A stretch of DNA of 64,000 nucleotides from JACKNG01 sp050184115 (GCA_050184115.1 JBFXAQ010000012.1:132110-196109); one strand, 5' to 3'. Shown: positions 28,259-37,769, counted from the stretch's first letter. The notes: generated by a model not told the origin, from the sequence alone. Program-made: numbers and translations.

Positions 28259-28326
28259 AGCGCGCACTTTGTACAACAAGAACGAGAGTGCGCCCGGTTC
28301 ACCGCCGGCGGCATGCGCTCCGAATC

Positions 28327-28391
28327 ACCAGGTAAACGTGCCCGGGCTACCTGCTTATCGGCGACAGCGAGATGACGGACGTTCACCTGGT
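28327..28391 (+). other. Inverted repeat in the shc leader
   Basis: ACCAGGTAAACGT (28327-28339) pairs with ACGTTCACCTGGT (28379-28391) at 12 of 13 positions across a 39-nt loop. In the predicted shc leader it could form a stem-loop with a regulatory role, or be an operator pair in DNA. Confidence 0.45.
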
Positions 28392-28514
28392 TCTTTCGCA
28401 CGAACCCCGGAGGGTTGAGGACGCGCCGGCCGCGGCAGCGCCCATGGCCGCTGCCGGGCCGCTGACGCTGCGCCGCAACGTACCCACAACAGGCCGCCAG
28501 GCCTCCAAGCGGAC

Positions 28515-30584
28515 ATGATCGAAGAACAATACCAAGCAAGCTCACGCATCCTCTCCGCGCAGGCCGAGGCGCTGGGCGCCGAGATCCTGCGCGAGCAGGC
28601 GATGCACGCGCTCGAACGTCCGAGTGACCCCTTGCAGGCCGGACTCAGCCGCGCCGCGCAGGCGCTGCTCGGCCGTCAGGCCGACGACGGCCATTGGCGC
28701 TTCGACCTCGAGGCCGATGCGACCATCCCGTCCGAGTACATCCTGCTGCAGCACTTTCTCAAGCGTCGCAACAAGGAGCGTGAAGAGAAGATCTCGCGTT
28801 ACCTGCGTCGGCGCCAGAACCGCAACGGATCATGGTCGTTGTACCACGGCGGCCCGGGCGAGATGAGCGCGACCGTCAAGGCCTACTTCGCGTTGAAGCT
28901 GATGGGGCACTCGGTCGACGCGCCGTACATGGTGCGAGCGCGCCACTGGGTGCACAGTAACGGCGGCGCCGAGTCGGTCAACGTGTTCACCCGCATCACC
29001 CTGGCGCTGTTCGGCCAGCTGCCGTGGCGCACCGTGCCGGCAATGCCGGTCGAGATCATGCTGCTGCCCAAGTGGTGGTTCTTCAACCTGAGCAAGGTCT
29101 CCTACTGGTCGCGCTGCGTCATCGTGCCGCTGCTGATCCTGTTCGCCAAGCGGCCGGTGGTGCACGTCGACGAGCATCTCGGCGTGAGCGAACTGTTCCT
29201 CTCGCCGCCGCTCAAGCTGCGCAACCTCGATCACTTCCGTTCGGGCCAGCCGCTCAAGAACTGCTTCGTGCTGCTCGACCGCATGCTCAAGTTCACCGAA
29301 CCGATGATCCCGCGTTTCATCCGTGACCGCGCGCTGAAGCGCGCCGAGAACTGGATGCGCGATCACACCAAGGGCAAGGGTGGCATCGGCGCCATCTATC
29401 CCGCCATGGCGAACGCGGCGATGGCGCTGACCCTGCTCGGCGCCAAGGAAGACGATCCCGACCTCGTACGGACCATCCAGGCCATCGAGGACCTCGTGCT
29501 GGACGGCGAGTCCGAAAGCTACTGCCAGCCCTGTGTGTCGCCGATCTGGGACACCTGCCTGTCGCTGACCGCGCTGACCGAGGCCGGTGCACCGGTCGAT
29601 CATCCGGCGGTCAAGCAGGCCGTCGAATGGCTCTTCGACCACCAGATCTTCGTCAAGGGTGACTGGAGCGAGAAGGCGCCGGGGCTCGAGCCGGGCGGCT
29701 GGGCCTTCCAGTACGAGAACGACAAGTACCCCGATGTCGATGACACCGGCATGGTGCTGATGTCGCTGCTGCGTGCCGGCGCGCACGACAAGGCGCACAA
29801 GCTCAAACGCATCAACCAGGCCGTGAACTGGGTGCTCGGCATGCAGAACCCGGACGGCAGTTGGGGCGCCTTCGACATCGGCAACAACCACGAGTACCTG
29901 AACAAGATCCCGTTCGCCGACCACGGCGCGCTGATCGATCCGGGCACCGCCGATCTGACGGCGCGCTGCATCGAACTGTTCGCGATGCTCGGCTACGACG
30001 CCTCGTTCCCGCCGATCAAGCGCGCCATCGAGTTCCTGCAGAGCGATCAGGAGGAGGACGGCTCCTGGTACGGCCGTTGGGGGGTGAACTACCTCTATGG
30101 CACCTGGAGCGTGCTCGGCGCACTCGGCGTGATTGGCGAGGACATGGCCAAGCCGTACGTGCGCAAGGCGGTGCAATGGCTGCAGGACACCCAGAACGAG
30201 GACGGCGGCTGGGGCGAATCGTGCAACACCTACGACGATGCCAAGCTCACCGGCCACGGTGTCAGCACGGCTTCGCAGACGGCGTGGGCGCTGCTCGCCC
30301 TGATGTCCGTCGGGGAGACCGTTTCGCCGCACGTCGAGCGCGGTGTCGAGTACCTGCTGCGCACCCAGCGGGCCGACGGCGAGTGGGACGACGAGGAGTA
30401 CACCGGCACGGGCTTCCCGCGCGTGTTCTACCTGCGCTACCACGGCTACAGCCGCTACTTCCCGGTATGGGCACTGGCGACCTACGCGCGGGCCCGCCGC
30501 GGCCTGCCGACGCGCCAGGCCGAGGTCATCAACGCGGGGCCGATCGATCTCGGCCCGATCCCGAACCTCGCCCTGGCCAGCTGA
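28515..30584 (+). CDS. shc: Squalene-hopene cyclase
   Basis: Class II terpene cyclase of 689 residues that cyclises squalene to hopene/hopanol at the inner membrane, the first committed step of hopanoid synthesis. The catalytic acid motif DVDD is at 407-410 (YPDVDDTGMV). Multiple QW motifs are visible, for example QNPDGSWGAF, QEEDGSWYGRWGVNYLYGTW and QNEDGGWGESC. Length and C-terminus fit bacterial SHCs (about 630-720). No other hopanoid gene (hpn) is adjacent. The ATG at 28515 is the first in frame after the leader; the ribosome-binding site is weak (AAGCGGAC). Confidence 0.95.
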   Translation: MIEEQYQASSRILSAQAEALGAEILREQAMHALERPSDPLQAGLSRAAQALLGRQADDGHWRFDLEADATIPSEYILLQHFLKRRNKEREEKISRYLRRRQNRNGSWSLYHGGPGEMSATVKAYFALKLMGHSVDAPYMVRARHWVHSNGGAESVNVFTRITLALFGQLPWRTVPAMPVEIMLLPKWWFFNLSKVSYWSRCVIVPLLILFAKRPVVHVDEHLGVSELFLSPPLKLRNLDHFRSGQPLKNCFVLLDRMLKFTEPMIPRFIRDRALKRAENWMRDHTKGKGGIGAIYPAMANAAMALTLLGAKEDDPDLVRTIQAIEDLVLDGESESYCQPCVSPIWDTCLSLTALTEAGAPVDHPAVKQAVEWLFDHQIFVKGDWSEKAPGLEPGGWAFQYENDKYPDVDDTGMVLMSLLRAGAHDKAHKLKRINQAVNWVLGMQNPDGSWGAFDIGNNHEYLNKIPFADHGALIDPGTADLTARCIELFAMLGYDASFPPIKRAIEFLQSDQEEDGSWYGRWGVNYLYGTWSVLGALGVIGEDMAKPYVRKAVQWLQDTQNEDGGWGESCNTYDDAKLTGHGVSTASQTAWALLALMSVGETVSPHVERGVEYLLRTQRADGEWDDEEYTGTGFPRVFYLRYHGYSRYFPVWALATYARARRGLPTRQAEVINAGPIDLGPIPNLALAS

Positions 30585-30676
30585 TCCCGTCCCGGCGGCG
30601 GCGCGTATCGTCGTCGCCGCGACGCGTCCCGTGCGCCAACTGGCGCGCGTTGGCCACACCGCGCCGAATTGACACA

Positions 30677-30696
30677 ATGGGGCCTGCTGGCCCCAT
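30677..30696. promoter_or_regulatory. Hairpin/operator-like palindrome before the acyl-CoA dehydrogenase gene
   Basis: ATGGGGCC-TGCT-GGCCCCAT is a perfect 8-bp inverted repeat ending 17 nt before the start codon, just upstream of the GGAG ribosome-binding site. A TTGACA (30669-30674) abuts its left arm but no -10 follows at the right distance. It could be an operator, or a hairpin in the mRNA leader. Confidence 0.45.
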
Positions 30697-30713
30697 CCGA
30701 GCGGAGACTGAAG

Positions 30714-32492
30714 ATGCTGGAGTACGCCGCGCCCGTGCGCGACATGCAGTTCGTCATCGGCGAGATGATCGGCTACGAGCGCCTCGCGCCGCTCGCCGGT
30801 TGCGAGGAAGTCAACGCGGAATTGGTCGACGCCGTGCTGGAAGAGGCCGCCAAGTTCGCTGCCGGTGTGCTCGCGCCGATCAATCGCGTCGGTGACACCG
30901 AGGGTTGCCGCCTCGAGGGCGACGTCGTGCACACGCCGAGCGGCTGGCGCGAAGCCTACAGCGCCTTCATCGAAGCCGGCTGGTCATCGCTGGCGATGAA
31001 TCCCGAGTTCGGCGGCCAGGGCCTGCCCAAGCTCGTCGCCACCGCGGTTGCCGAGATGTGGGACTCGGCCAACATGGCCTTCGGCCTGTGCCCGTTGCTG
31101 ACCAACGGCGCCATCGAGGCCATCGAGCAGCACGGCGATGACACCTTGCGCGAGCGCTACCTCGCCCGGCTCGTCGCCGGCGAGTGGACCGGCACGATGA
31201 ACCTGACCGAGCCGCAGGCCGGTTCGGATCTCAGCGCCGTGCGCACGCGCGCCGAGCCGAACGGCGATCACTACCTGATCAGCGGTCAGAAAATTTTCAT
31301 CACCTACGGCGAACACGACCTGACCGAGAACATCGTGCACCTGGTGCTCGCGCGCCTGCCCGACGCGCCGGAAGGGACGCGCGGCATCTCGCTGTTCGTG
31401 GTGCCGAAGTTCCTCGTCAACGAGGACGGCTCGCTCGGTGCGCGCAACGATCTGCGCTGCGTGTCCATCGAACACAAGATCGGCATCCACGGCAGCCCGA
31501 CCGCGGTGATGTCCTACGGCGACAACGGCGGCGCCGTGGGCTACCTCGTCGGCGAGGTCAACCGTGGTCTCATGTACATGTTCACGATGATGAACGCGGC
31601 GCGTCACGCCGTCGGCCGCGAAGGCGTGGCGATTGGCGAAGCGGCGTTCCAGCACGCGCTCAAGTACGCCCGCGACCGCGTGCAGGGGCAGCCGCCCGGC
31701 GCGCCGGCGCGTGCGCCGATCATCGAGCATGCAGACGTCAAGCGCATGCTGATGACGATGAAGTGCCAGGTCGAGGCGATGCGGGCGCTGTCCTACGTCT
31801 GCGCGCTGGCCTACGACACGGCCGAACTGCACCCGGATGACGAGGTCCGCGCGCGGGCCGCGCGGCGTGGCGACCTGCTCACTCCGATCGTCAAGGGCTG
31901 GAGCACCGAAACCGCGCAGGAAGTGGTTTCGCTCGGTGTGCAGGTGCACGGCGGCATGGGCTTCGTCGAGGAGACCGGCGCCGCGCAGTATTTCCGCGAT
32001 GCCCGCATCCTGCCCATCTACGAGGGCACCACCGGCATCCAGGCCGGCGACCTGGTCGGCCGCAAGACGCTTCGTGACGGCGGCGCCGCGGCGCGCGAAC
32101 TCATCGCCGACATGGAACTGACCCTGGCCAACCTCGCCGCCGCCGACGGCGAGGCCGCGCTGGCGCGCGACGCGCTGGCGACGGGCATCGTCGAACTGCG
32201 CGAAGCGGTCGAGTGGCTGCTCGCCGGCGCAGACGATCCGCGCCTCGGCGCCGCCGCCGCCAACCACTACCTGATGCTGGCCGGCATCGTCTGCGGCGGC
32301 TGGATGATGGCCGACGCCGCCGGCCGTGCCGCCGCCGCGATCGCGGCCGGTCGGGACGAACCGCACTACCGGGCCAAGCTGGCCGCGGCCGCCATCTATG
32401 CCGCGCAGGTCATGCCGCGCGCCAGTGGGCTGAAACGGATGATCGTCGACGGCGCGGCGGTCGTCGCCGGCCTCGACAGCGCCGTGTTGTGA
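30714..32492 (+). CDS. Acyl-CoA dehydrogenase, DmdC-like (3-methylmercaptopropionyl-CoA dehydrogenase type)
   Basis: A 592-residue FAD-dependent acyl-CoA dehydrogenase with the extended N- and C-terminal regions of the DmdC group (about 600 residues). Core motifs: GTMNLTEPQAGSDLSAVRTRA, ISGQKIFITYGEHDL, LKYARDRVQGQ, and VHGGMGFVEETGAAQYFRDARI with IYEGTTGIQA. DmdC oxidises methylmercaptopropionyl-CoA, but many relatives act on ordinary fatty acyl-CoA, and no dmdB/dmdD partner is adjacent. The ATG has GGAG upstream. An FMN-dependent hydroxyacid oxidase gene follows. Confidence 0.85.
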   Translation: MLEYAAPVRDMQFVIGEMIGYERLAPLAGCEEVNAELVDAVLEEAAKFAAGVLAPINRVGDTEGCRLEGDVVHTPSGWREAYSAFIEAGWSSLAMNPEFGGQGLPKLVATAVAEMWDSANMAFGLCPLLTNGAIEAIEQHGDDTLRERYLARLVAGEWTGTMNLTEPQAGSDLSAVRTRAEPNGDHYLISGQKIFITYGEHDLTENIVHLVLARLPDAPEGTRGISLFVVPKFLVNEDGSLGARNDLRCVSIEHKIGIHGSPTAVMSYGDNGGAVGYLVGEVNRGLMYMFTMMNAARHAVGREGVAIGEAAFQHALKYARDRVQGQPPGAPARAPIIEHADVKRMLMTMKCQVEAMRALSYVCALAYDTAELHPDDEVRARAARRGDLLTPIVKGWSTETAQEVVSLGVQVHGGMGFVEETGAAQYFRDARILPIYEGTTGIQAGDLVGRKTLRDGGAAARELIADMELTLANLAAADGEAALARDALATGIVELREAVEWLLAGADDPRLGAAAANHYLMLAGIVCGGWMMADAAGRAAAAIAAGRDEPHYRAKLAAAAIYAAQVMPRASGLKRMIVDGAAVVAGLDSAVL

Positions 32493-32568
32493 GCAGCCCG
32501 CCGGGCGCATGCCCGGCGTCGTCAACTCTGCTATCGTGCGCCGCGTGTCCGGCCGTGGACGGGGTGCC

Positions 32569-33765
32569 ATGCTCTCTTCCCTGATCGAGCGCTGCGACGA
32601 GGCAGTCACCGGCTGGTGCCTGTCCCGCAGCCACAACATCGACGACCTGCGCCGCTATGCGCGCCTGCGCATCCCACGACCGATGTGGGGCTACCTCGAC
32701 GGCGGCGCCGACGACGAGGTCACCCTGGCGCGCAACAACCAGGATTTCGCGCGCTACGACCTGTTGCCGCGTTGCCTGGTCGACGTCAGCAACGTCGACC
32801 CGTCGACCACCGTGATGGGCGCGCCGGTGTCCATGCCCGTCATCCTGGCGCCAACCGGCATGTCGCGCCTGTTCAACAACGCCGGTGAACTCGCCGTCGC
32901 CACCGCCGCGGCGGAGGCGGGCACTGTCTACTCGCTGTCGACCGTCGGCACGCATTCGATCGAACAGGTGGCCGAGGTCTGCCCCGGCACCAAGTGGTTC
33001 CAGATCTACGTGTTCCGCGATCGCGGGTTGGTCAGCGAGTTCATCGAGCGCTGTCGCGCGGCGCAGTACCAGGCGCTGTGTCTCACGGTCGATCTCGCCG
33101 TGGCCGGCAACCGCGAGCGCGATCTGCGCACCGGCATGGTGTTCCCGCCGAAGTTCTCGCTCGCGACCTGGCTCGACTTCGCCCTGCACCCGCTGTGGTC
33201 GTTGAAGTACCTGGGCTCGGAGCCGTTCCAGTTCGCCAACGTCGCGCACAAGGTCGCTTCCGGCACCGACCCGATGACCTCGATGGTCGGCTACCTGGCC
33301 CAGCAGTTCGATCCCAGCGTCGACTGGGACGCCGCGGCCTGGATGATCGAGCAGTGGCAGGGGCCCTTCGCGATCAAGGGCATCTGCTGCGTGGAGGATG
33401 CCGTGCGCGCGGCCGACATCGGCGCCACCGCGGTCATTCTCTCCAACCACGGCGGCCGCCAGCTCGACTATGCCGCCTCGCCGATCAGCCTCGTCGCCGA
33501 GGTCAAGGCGGCGGTCGGCGACCGTGTCGAGGTCATCGTCGACGGTGGCATCCGCCGCGGTACCGACGTCATCAAGGCGCTCGCGCTCGGCGCGCGCGCC
33601 TGCATGGTGGGGCGGCCGTACCTGTTCGGTCTCGGCGCGGGCGGTCGCGCCGGCGTCGCGCGTGCGCTGGACCTGCTCAAGCGGGAGATCGAGCGCGATA
33701 TGGCGCTGCTCGGCGTGACCCGGGTCGATCAGCTCAACGCGGAGTACGTACGTGAACGTCGATGA
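32569..33765 (+). CDS. FMN-dependent alpha-hydroxy-acid oxidase/dehydrogenase (LldD-like)
   Basis: A 398-residue TIM-barrel flavoprotein related to L-lactate dehydrogenase LldD, glycolate oxidase and mandelate dehydrogenase. FMN and substrate residues: PRPMWGYLDGGADDE, ILAPTGMSRLFNN, STVGTHSIEQV, QIYVFRDR, K in GPFAIKGI, and catalytic H294 in SNHGGRQLD followed by VDGGIRRGTDV. The substrate is not certain. The ATG at 32569 (MLSSLIERCD) is favoured, with GGGG upstream; an ATG at 32509 would add 20 residues. The stop overlaps the start of the next gene by 14 nt. Confidence 0.88.
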   Translation: MLSSLIERCDEAVTGWCLSRSHNIDDLRRYARLRIPRPMWGYLDGGADDEVTLARNNQDFARYDLLPRCLVDVSNVDPSTTVMGAPVSMPVILAPTGMSRLFNNAGELAVATAAAEAGTVYSLSTVGTHSIEQVAEVCPGTKWFQIYVFRDRGLVSEFIERCRAAQYQALCLTVDLAVAGNRERDLRTGMVFPPKFSLATWLDFALHPLWSLKYLGSEPFQFANVAHKVASGTDPMTSMVGYLAQQFDPSVDWDAAAWMIEQWQGPFAIKGICCVEDAVRAADIGATAVILSNHGGRQLDYAASPISLVAEVKAAVGDRVEVIVDGGIRRGTDVIKALALGARACMVGRPYLFGLGAGGRAGVARALDLLKREIERDMALLGVTRVDQLNAEYVRERR

Positions 33766-34240
33766 TTTCCGGGGCGACATCCCCACCCTGCAGCGCGTGC
33801 TCGGCAGCACCCGCACCATCGCCGTGGTCGGCCTGTCGCGCAACTGGGAGCGGCCGAGCAACTTCGCCGCCAAGTACATGCAGGAACACGGCTACCGCGT
33901 CATTCCGGTCAACCCGGTCTACGACGAGGTGCTGGGCGAGCGCTGCTACAAGGACCTGACCGAGATCCCCGAGCCGGTCGACATGGTCGACGTCTTCCGC
34001 AAGCCCGACGACCTGCCGCCGATCCTCGAGCAGACGCTCGCCATCGGCGCGAAGACCCTGTGGCTGCAGATCGGCGTCATCAACCTCGACGTCGCTGCTA
34101 GCGCGCGCGCGGCCGGCCTCGAGGTGGTGATGGATCGCTGCGTGAAGATCGAGCACGCGCGTCTGTTCGGCGGGCTCAACTTCGTCGGCGTCAATACACG
34201 CGTGATTTCGTCGCATCGCATGAAGACCATCCACAACTGA
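33752..34240 (+). CDS. CoA-binding protein (YccU-like)
   Basis: A 162-residue CoA-binding Rossmann-fold protein of the YccU type. Motifs are TIAVVGLSRNWERPSNFAAKYMQ, IPVNP, VDMVDVFRKPDDL and LWLQIGVIN, with the terminal MDRCVKIEHARL. It resembles the first domain of succinyl-CoA synthetase alpha without the ligase part. Function is not defined in the family. The GTG start overlaps the previous gene, implying coupling. Confidence 0.85.
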   Translation: MNVDDFRGDIPTLQRVLGSTRTIAVVGLSRNWERPSNFAAKYMQEHGYRVIPVNPVYDEVLGERCYKDLTEIPEPVDMVDVFRKPDDLPPILEQTLAIGAKTLWLQIGVINLDVAASARAAGLEVVMDRCVKIEHARLFGGLNFVGVNTRVISSHRMKTIHN

Positions 34241-34350
34241 GGCGCGGCGTCGACGTTGCAGCCGCCCGCGGGCGATTCCTCGTGAGCGCAGCCGGCGGGT
34301 CGCGGCGCCGCTGGCCTTCGCCGAACACCTCCAGTACGTAGCTCACCACC

Positions 34351-35640
34351 ATGGCCAAAGATCACGAGTTCGGATTCGAAACCCTGTGCCTGCATGCGGG
34401 CGGCCTGCCGGACCCCGCGACTGCTTCCCGGGTGACGCCGATCTACCAGACGTCGTCCTACGTCTTCGACAGTGCCGACCACGCCGCCAGCCTGTTCAAC
34501 CTGCAGACCTTCGGCAACATCTACACCCGTATCAGCAACCCGACCACGGCGGTGTTCGAGGAGCGCATGGCCGCACTGGAGAACGGCCGCGCGGGCCTGG
34601 CGGTCAGTTCCGGCATGGCGGCGTCGACCATCGCCCTGCTGACGCTGCTGGAGCAGGGCGATCACATCGTCGCCGCGCGCACGCTCTACGGCGGCACCCA
34701 CTCGCTGCTCGATTTCAACTTCAAGCGCTTCGGCATCGAGGCGACCCTGGTCGATGCGGACGACCCCGCCGCCTATGCCGCCGCCATCCGGCCGAACACC
34801 AAGGTGGTCTACGCCGAGACCATCGGCAACCCGGTGATCAACGTGCTCGACATCGCCGCCGTTGCCGATGTCGCCCACGACGCCGGCATCCCACTGATGG
34901 TCGACAACACCTTCCCCACGCCCTACCTCTGCCGGCCGTTCGACTGGGGCGCCGATATCGTCATCCACTCGGCGACGAAGTTCCTCGGCGGGCACGGTAC
35001 GACCATCGGCGGGGTCATCGTCGAGTCCGGCAAGTTCCCGTGGGACAACGGCAAGTTTCCCGGCATGACCGAGCCTTCCGCCGGTTACCACGGCGTGCGC
35101 TTCTTCGAGACCTTCGGCGACTTCGGCTACAGCATGCGCGCGCGCCTCGAACAGCTGCGCGTGCTGGGCTCGGCGCTGAGCCCGTTCAACAGCTTCCTGC
35201 TGCTGCAGGGCATCGAGACCCTGCCGGTGCGCATGGAACGCCATTGCGCCAACGCACTGGCGGTGGCGAAGTATCTCGCCGAGCATCCACTGGTGGAGTG
35301 GGTGCGTTACCCCGGACTGGAAGGCGACCCCTATTACGCGCTGGCGCAGAAGTACGTCCCCAAGGGTGCCGGCGGCATCCTCAGCTTCGGTATCCGCGGC
35401 GGCCAGGCGGCCGGCGCGCGCTTCATCGAGAGCGTGCAGTTCCTCAGCCACCTCGCCAACGTCGGTGACGCCAAGACGCTGGTCATCCATCCCGCCTCGA
35501 CCACCCATCGCCAGATGAGCGAGGAACAACAACTGGCCGCCGGTGTCGCCCCCGACATGGTGCGCTTGTCGGTCGGCCTCGAGACGATCGACGACATCCT
35601 GTGGGACCTCGACCAGGCGCTGCACAAGTCGCAGCGCTGA
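34351..35640 (+). CDS. metY: O-acetylhomoserine aminocarboxypropyltransferase/cysteine synthase
   Basis: A 429-residue PLP enzyme of the Cys/Met metabolism family; MetY makes homocysteine from O-acetylhomoserine and sulfide. The PLP lysine is K210 in IHSATKFLGGHGTTIGG, the PLP phosphate site is in SSGMAAS, and VYAETIGNPVINVLD and MVDNTFPTPYL are typical. Length and the GVIVESGKFPWD segment favour MetY over MetB/MetC. The 110-nt leader shows no riboswitch I can recognise. An amino acid permease gene follows 35 nt later. Confidence 0.9.
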   Translation: MAKDHEFGFETLCLHAGGLPDPATASRVTPIYQTSSYVFDSADHAASLFNLQTFGNIYTRISNPTTAVFEERMAALENGRAGLAVSSGMAASTIALLTLLEQGDHIVAARTLYGGTHSLLDFNFKRFGIEATLVDADDPAAYAAAIRPNTKVVYAETIGNPVINVLDIAAVADVAHDAGIPLMVDNTFPTPYLCRPFDWGADIVIHSATKFLGGHGTTIGGVIVESGKFPWDNGKFPGMTEPSAGYHGVRFFETFGDFGYSMRARLEQLRVLGSALSPFNSFLLLQGIETLPVRMERHCANALAVAKYLAEHPLVEWVRYPGLEGDPYYALAQKYVPKGAGGILSFGIRGGQAAGARFIESVQFLSHLANVGDAKTLVIHPASTTHRQMSEEQQLAAGVAPDMVRLSVGLETIDDILWDLDQALHKSQR

Positions 35641-35675
35641 ACCCCGCGTCGGCGCGCCCGCCCTGAGAGCCTGTC

Positions 35676-37022
35676 GTGCGCGTGCAACGCATCCTCGCCC
35701 GCCGTCACGTCGTCGCGCTGGCCTTCGGTGCGATGGTCGGGTGGAGCTGGGTGCTGTTGACGGGTTTGTGGATCGGTCGCGCCGGCAGCCTCGGCGCGGT
35801 GCTGGCCTTTGTCATCGCCGGCGTCGCGATGGTGCTCATCGCGCTGACCTATGCCGAACTCGCGGCGGCCATGCCGCAGACCGGCGGCGAGCACGTCTAC
35901 ACGGCGCGCGCCTTCGGCCCCGGCCTGTCGTTTCTCTGCACCTGGGCACTCCTGTTCGGCTACGTCTCGGTGGTAGCCTTCGAGGTCGTCGCCTTGCCTT
36001 ATGCCTTGTCGGCCCTGCTGCCGGCGATCGATGTCGGACGCCTGTGGCAGGTTGGCGAGTGGCCGGTCTATGCCAGTCACATCGCCATCGGCATCGGCGC
36101 CGCACTTGCGCTGACGGCGGTGAACGTACGCGGGATCGAAAGCGCGGCGCGCCTGCAGGGCGTGGTCACGCTGCTCATCGTCGGTGCCGGCATCATGCTG
36201 TGCACCGGTGCGGTGGGGCAGGGCGGGGCGCCCAATCTCGAACCGTTGTTCGCCGACGGCGTCGCCGGCATCCTCGGCGTCGTGGTGATGGTGCCGTTGA
36301 TGTTCGTCGGTTTCGACGTCATCCCGCAGGCTGCCGAGGAGATCGACCTGCCGCCGGCGCGGATCGGTGCGCTGGTAGTCGTTTCGGTACTGTGCGCAGT
36401 GGCCTGGTATGGCGCTGTCGTGCTTGCCGTCGGCTGGGTGCTGGATGCACCGGCGCGCGCCGCCGAGGCGCTGCCGACCGCCGCTGCCGCGAGCCGCGCC
36501 TGGGGCGATTCGCGTGCCGGCGTGTTGCTGATCTGCGGCGGCATCGCCGGCATCGTCACCACCTGGAACGCTTTCCTGGTCGGTGCCAGCCGCCTGGTCC
36601 ACGTCATGGCCGAAGACGGCCAGTTGCCGCGCTGGCTCGCCGGCGGCGGCGCGGCCGAGGCGGGGGCGCCGCGGCGCGCGCTATGGGTGATTTGCGGCCT
36701 GTCCTGTCTCGCGCCCTGGTTCGGGCGTCCGGCGCTGGTGTGGCTGGTCGACGCCGGCAGCGTCGGTGTCATCGTCGCCTACGCGATCGTCGCGCTGGCT
36801 TTCCTGCGACTGCGGGCGCGCGAACCGGACATGCCGCGGCCCTACCGGGTCCCGTACGGGCAGTGGGTCGGACGCGCTGCCTTCGTGCTGGCGGTCGCCA
36901 TCGGCCTGCTCTACCTGCCGTGGAGCCCGAGCGCATTGCGCTGGCCCGAGGAGTGGCTGGTGTGCCTGACCTGGGTCGTGCTCGGCTTCGCTTTTCATCT
37001 CGCCCGTCAGCGACGCGCTTGA
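35676..37022 (+). CDS. APC-family amino acid/polyamine permease
   Basis: A 448-residue inner-membrane transporter with about 12 hydrophobic helices. The first helix has the APC-type unwound segment (ALAFGAMVGWSWVL), and ELAAAMPQTGGEHVYTARAFG and FVGFDVIPQAAEEIDLPPARI are hallmark APC motifs in helices 2-3 and 6-7. The substrate is unknown; the position after metY hints at an amino acid. The start is the GTG at 35676. No regulator is adjacent. Confidence 0.85.
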   Translation: MRVQRILARRHVVALAFGAMVGWSWVLLTGLWIGRAGSLGAVLAFVIAGVAMVLIALTYAELAAAMPQTGGEHVYTARAFGPGLSFLCTWALLFGYVSVVAFEVVALPYALSALLPAIDVGRLWQVGEWPVYASHIAIGIGAALALTAVNVRGIESAARLQGVVTLLIVGAGIMLCTGAVGQGGAPNLEPLFADGVAGILGVVVMVPLMFVGFDVIPQAAEEIDLPPARIGALVVVSVLCAVAWYGAVVLAVGWVLDAPARAAEALPTAAAASRAWGDSRAGVLLICGGIAGIVTTWNAFLVGASRLVHVMAEDGQLPRWLAGGGAAEAGAPRRALWVICGLSCLAPWFGRPALVWLVDAGSVGVIVAYAIVALAFLRLRAREPDMPRPYRVPYGQWVGRAAFVLAVAIGLLYLPWSPSALRWPEEWLVCLTWVVLGFAFHLARQRRA

Positions 37023-37053
37023 GCAGGCGCACTGCCGACGCCAGAATCGGGGC

Positions 37054-37563
37054 ATGAGCGTTTCCACCCTCGGTACCGCGGTACCCGATCCCTACATCGG
37101 CTACTCCGAAGTCAAACCGGGTTGGCTCGATGCCAATGGGCACATGAACGTCGGCCATTACGTGTCGGCGTTCGACGACGGCAGCTGCCCCTTGTTCGAC
37201 GACATCGGGCTCGGCTGGCACTACACCGCGGGCGGCGAGTTCTCGATCTTCATGGTCAGTTCGAGCATCGACTTCCGCCGCGAACTAGTCGCCGGCGCGC
37301 CGCTCGAGATGACGACCCGTCTGCTCGGCTACGACCGGCGCCGCATCCATCTCTACCAGGAGCTGTTCCACCGCGAGCAGCGCTACCTCGCGGCACAGGC
37401 GGAGTTCGTCTTTGTCCACGTTTCGCTGGCCACGCGCGGCGTGGTCAACATTCCTGATGCCGCGCTGAATCGGCTGGACGAGATCAGGATGGCGCATGCC
37501 GACTTCGCGCGGCCTGCCTTCGTCGGCCGTTCGATCGGCCTGGAGTGGAAGCCGCGCTCCTGA
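37054..37563 (+). CDS. Acyl-CoA thioesterase-like hotdog protein
   Basis: A 169-residue hotdog-fold protein. WLDANGHMNVGHYVSAFDD is the 4-hydroxybenzoyl-CoA thioesterase-type active site (Asp-Asn-GHMN). IFMVSSSIDFRRELVAGAPLEM and YLAAQAEFVFVHVSLATRGVV form the beta sheet. It likely hydrolyses an acyl-CoA, possibly carnitine-related or betainyl-CoA. CAGAAT lies 6 nt before the ATG, with no ribosome-binding site, so the mRNA may be leaderless. Confidence 0.8.
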   Translation: MSVSTLGTAVPDPYIGYSEVKPGWLDANGHMNVGHYVSAFDDGSCPLFDDIGLGWHYTAGGEFSIFMVSSSIDFRRELVAGAPLEMTTRLLGYDRRRIHLYQELFHREQRYLAAQAEFVFVHVSLATRGVVNIPDAALNRLDEIRMAHADFARPAFVGRSIGLEWKPRS

Positions 37564-37769
37564 GCACGGCCGTGCCGCGGGCTTGACCCGTGTCACGATC
37601 GACGCCGTCGAACGGCTGTTCGATGCAACCCTCGCGGCGTCGCGCAGTCGAACCCGCCGAGCATGTTGCGTGCACGAAGAGTTCATACTCGGTTCAACAT
37701 CGTGGCGCCAGAATGGCCACCCTGGCGCCGTCCCCGGTGGCGGCGAGTGTTACGGATGGAGTGATGGAT

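Larger units (their letters stand above)
28084..28514. other. 431-nt non-coding region before shc
   Basis: No supported gene lies here. It contains an AT-richer patch, a good promoter (28231-28258), then about 250 nt of transcribed leader with a long inverted repeat (28327-28391) and a small hairpin AACCC-CGGA-GGGTT near 28403-28416. I recognise no known riboswitch. No terminator is evident after tRNA-Leu. Confidence 0.6.

Noticed and set aside
34241..34350. Possible SAM/SAH riboswitch before metY
   Set aside because: The 110-nt leader is GC-rich and contains stems, but I could not match any SAM- or SAH-riboswitch consensus.
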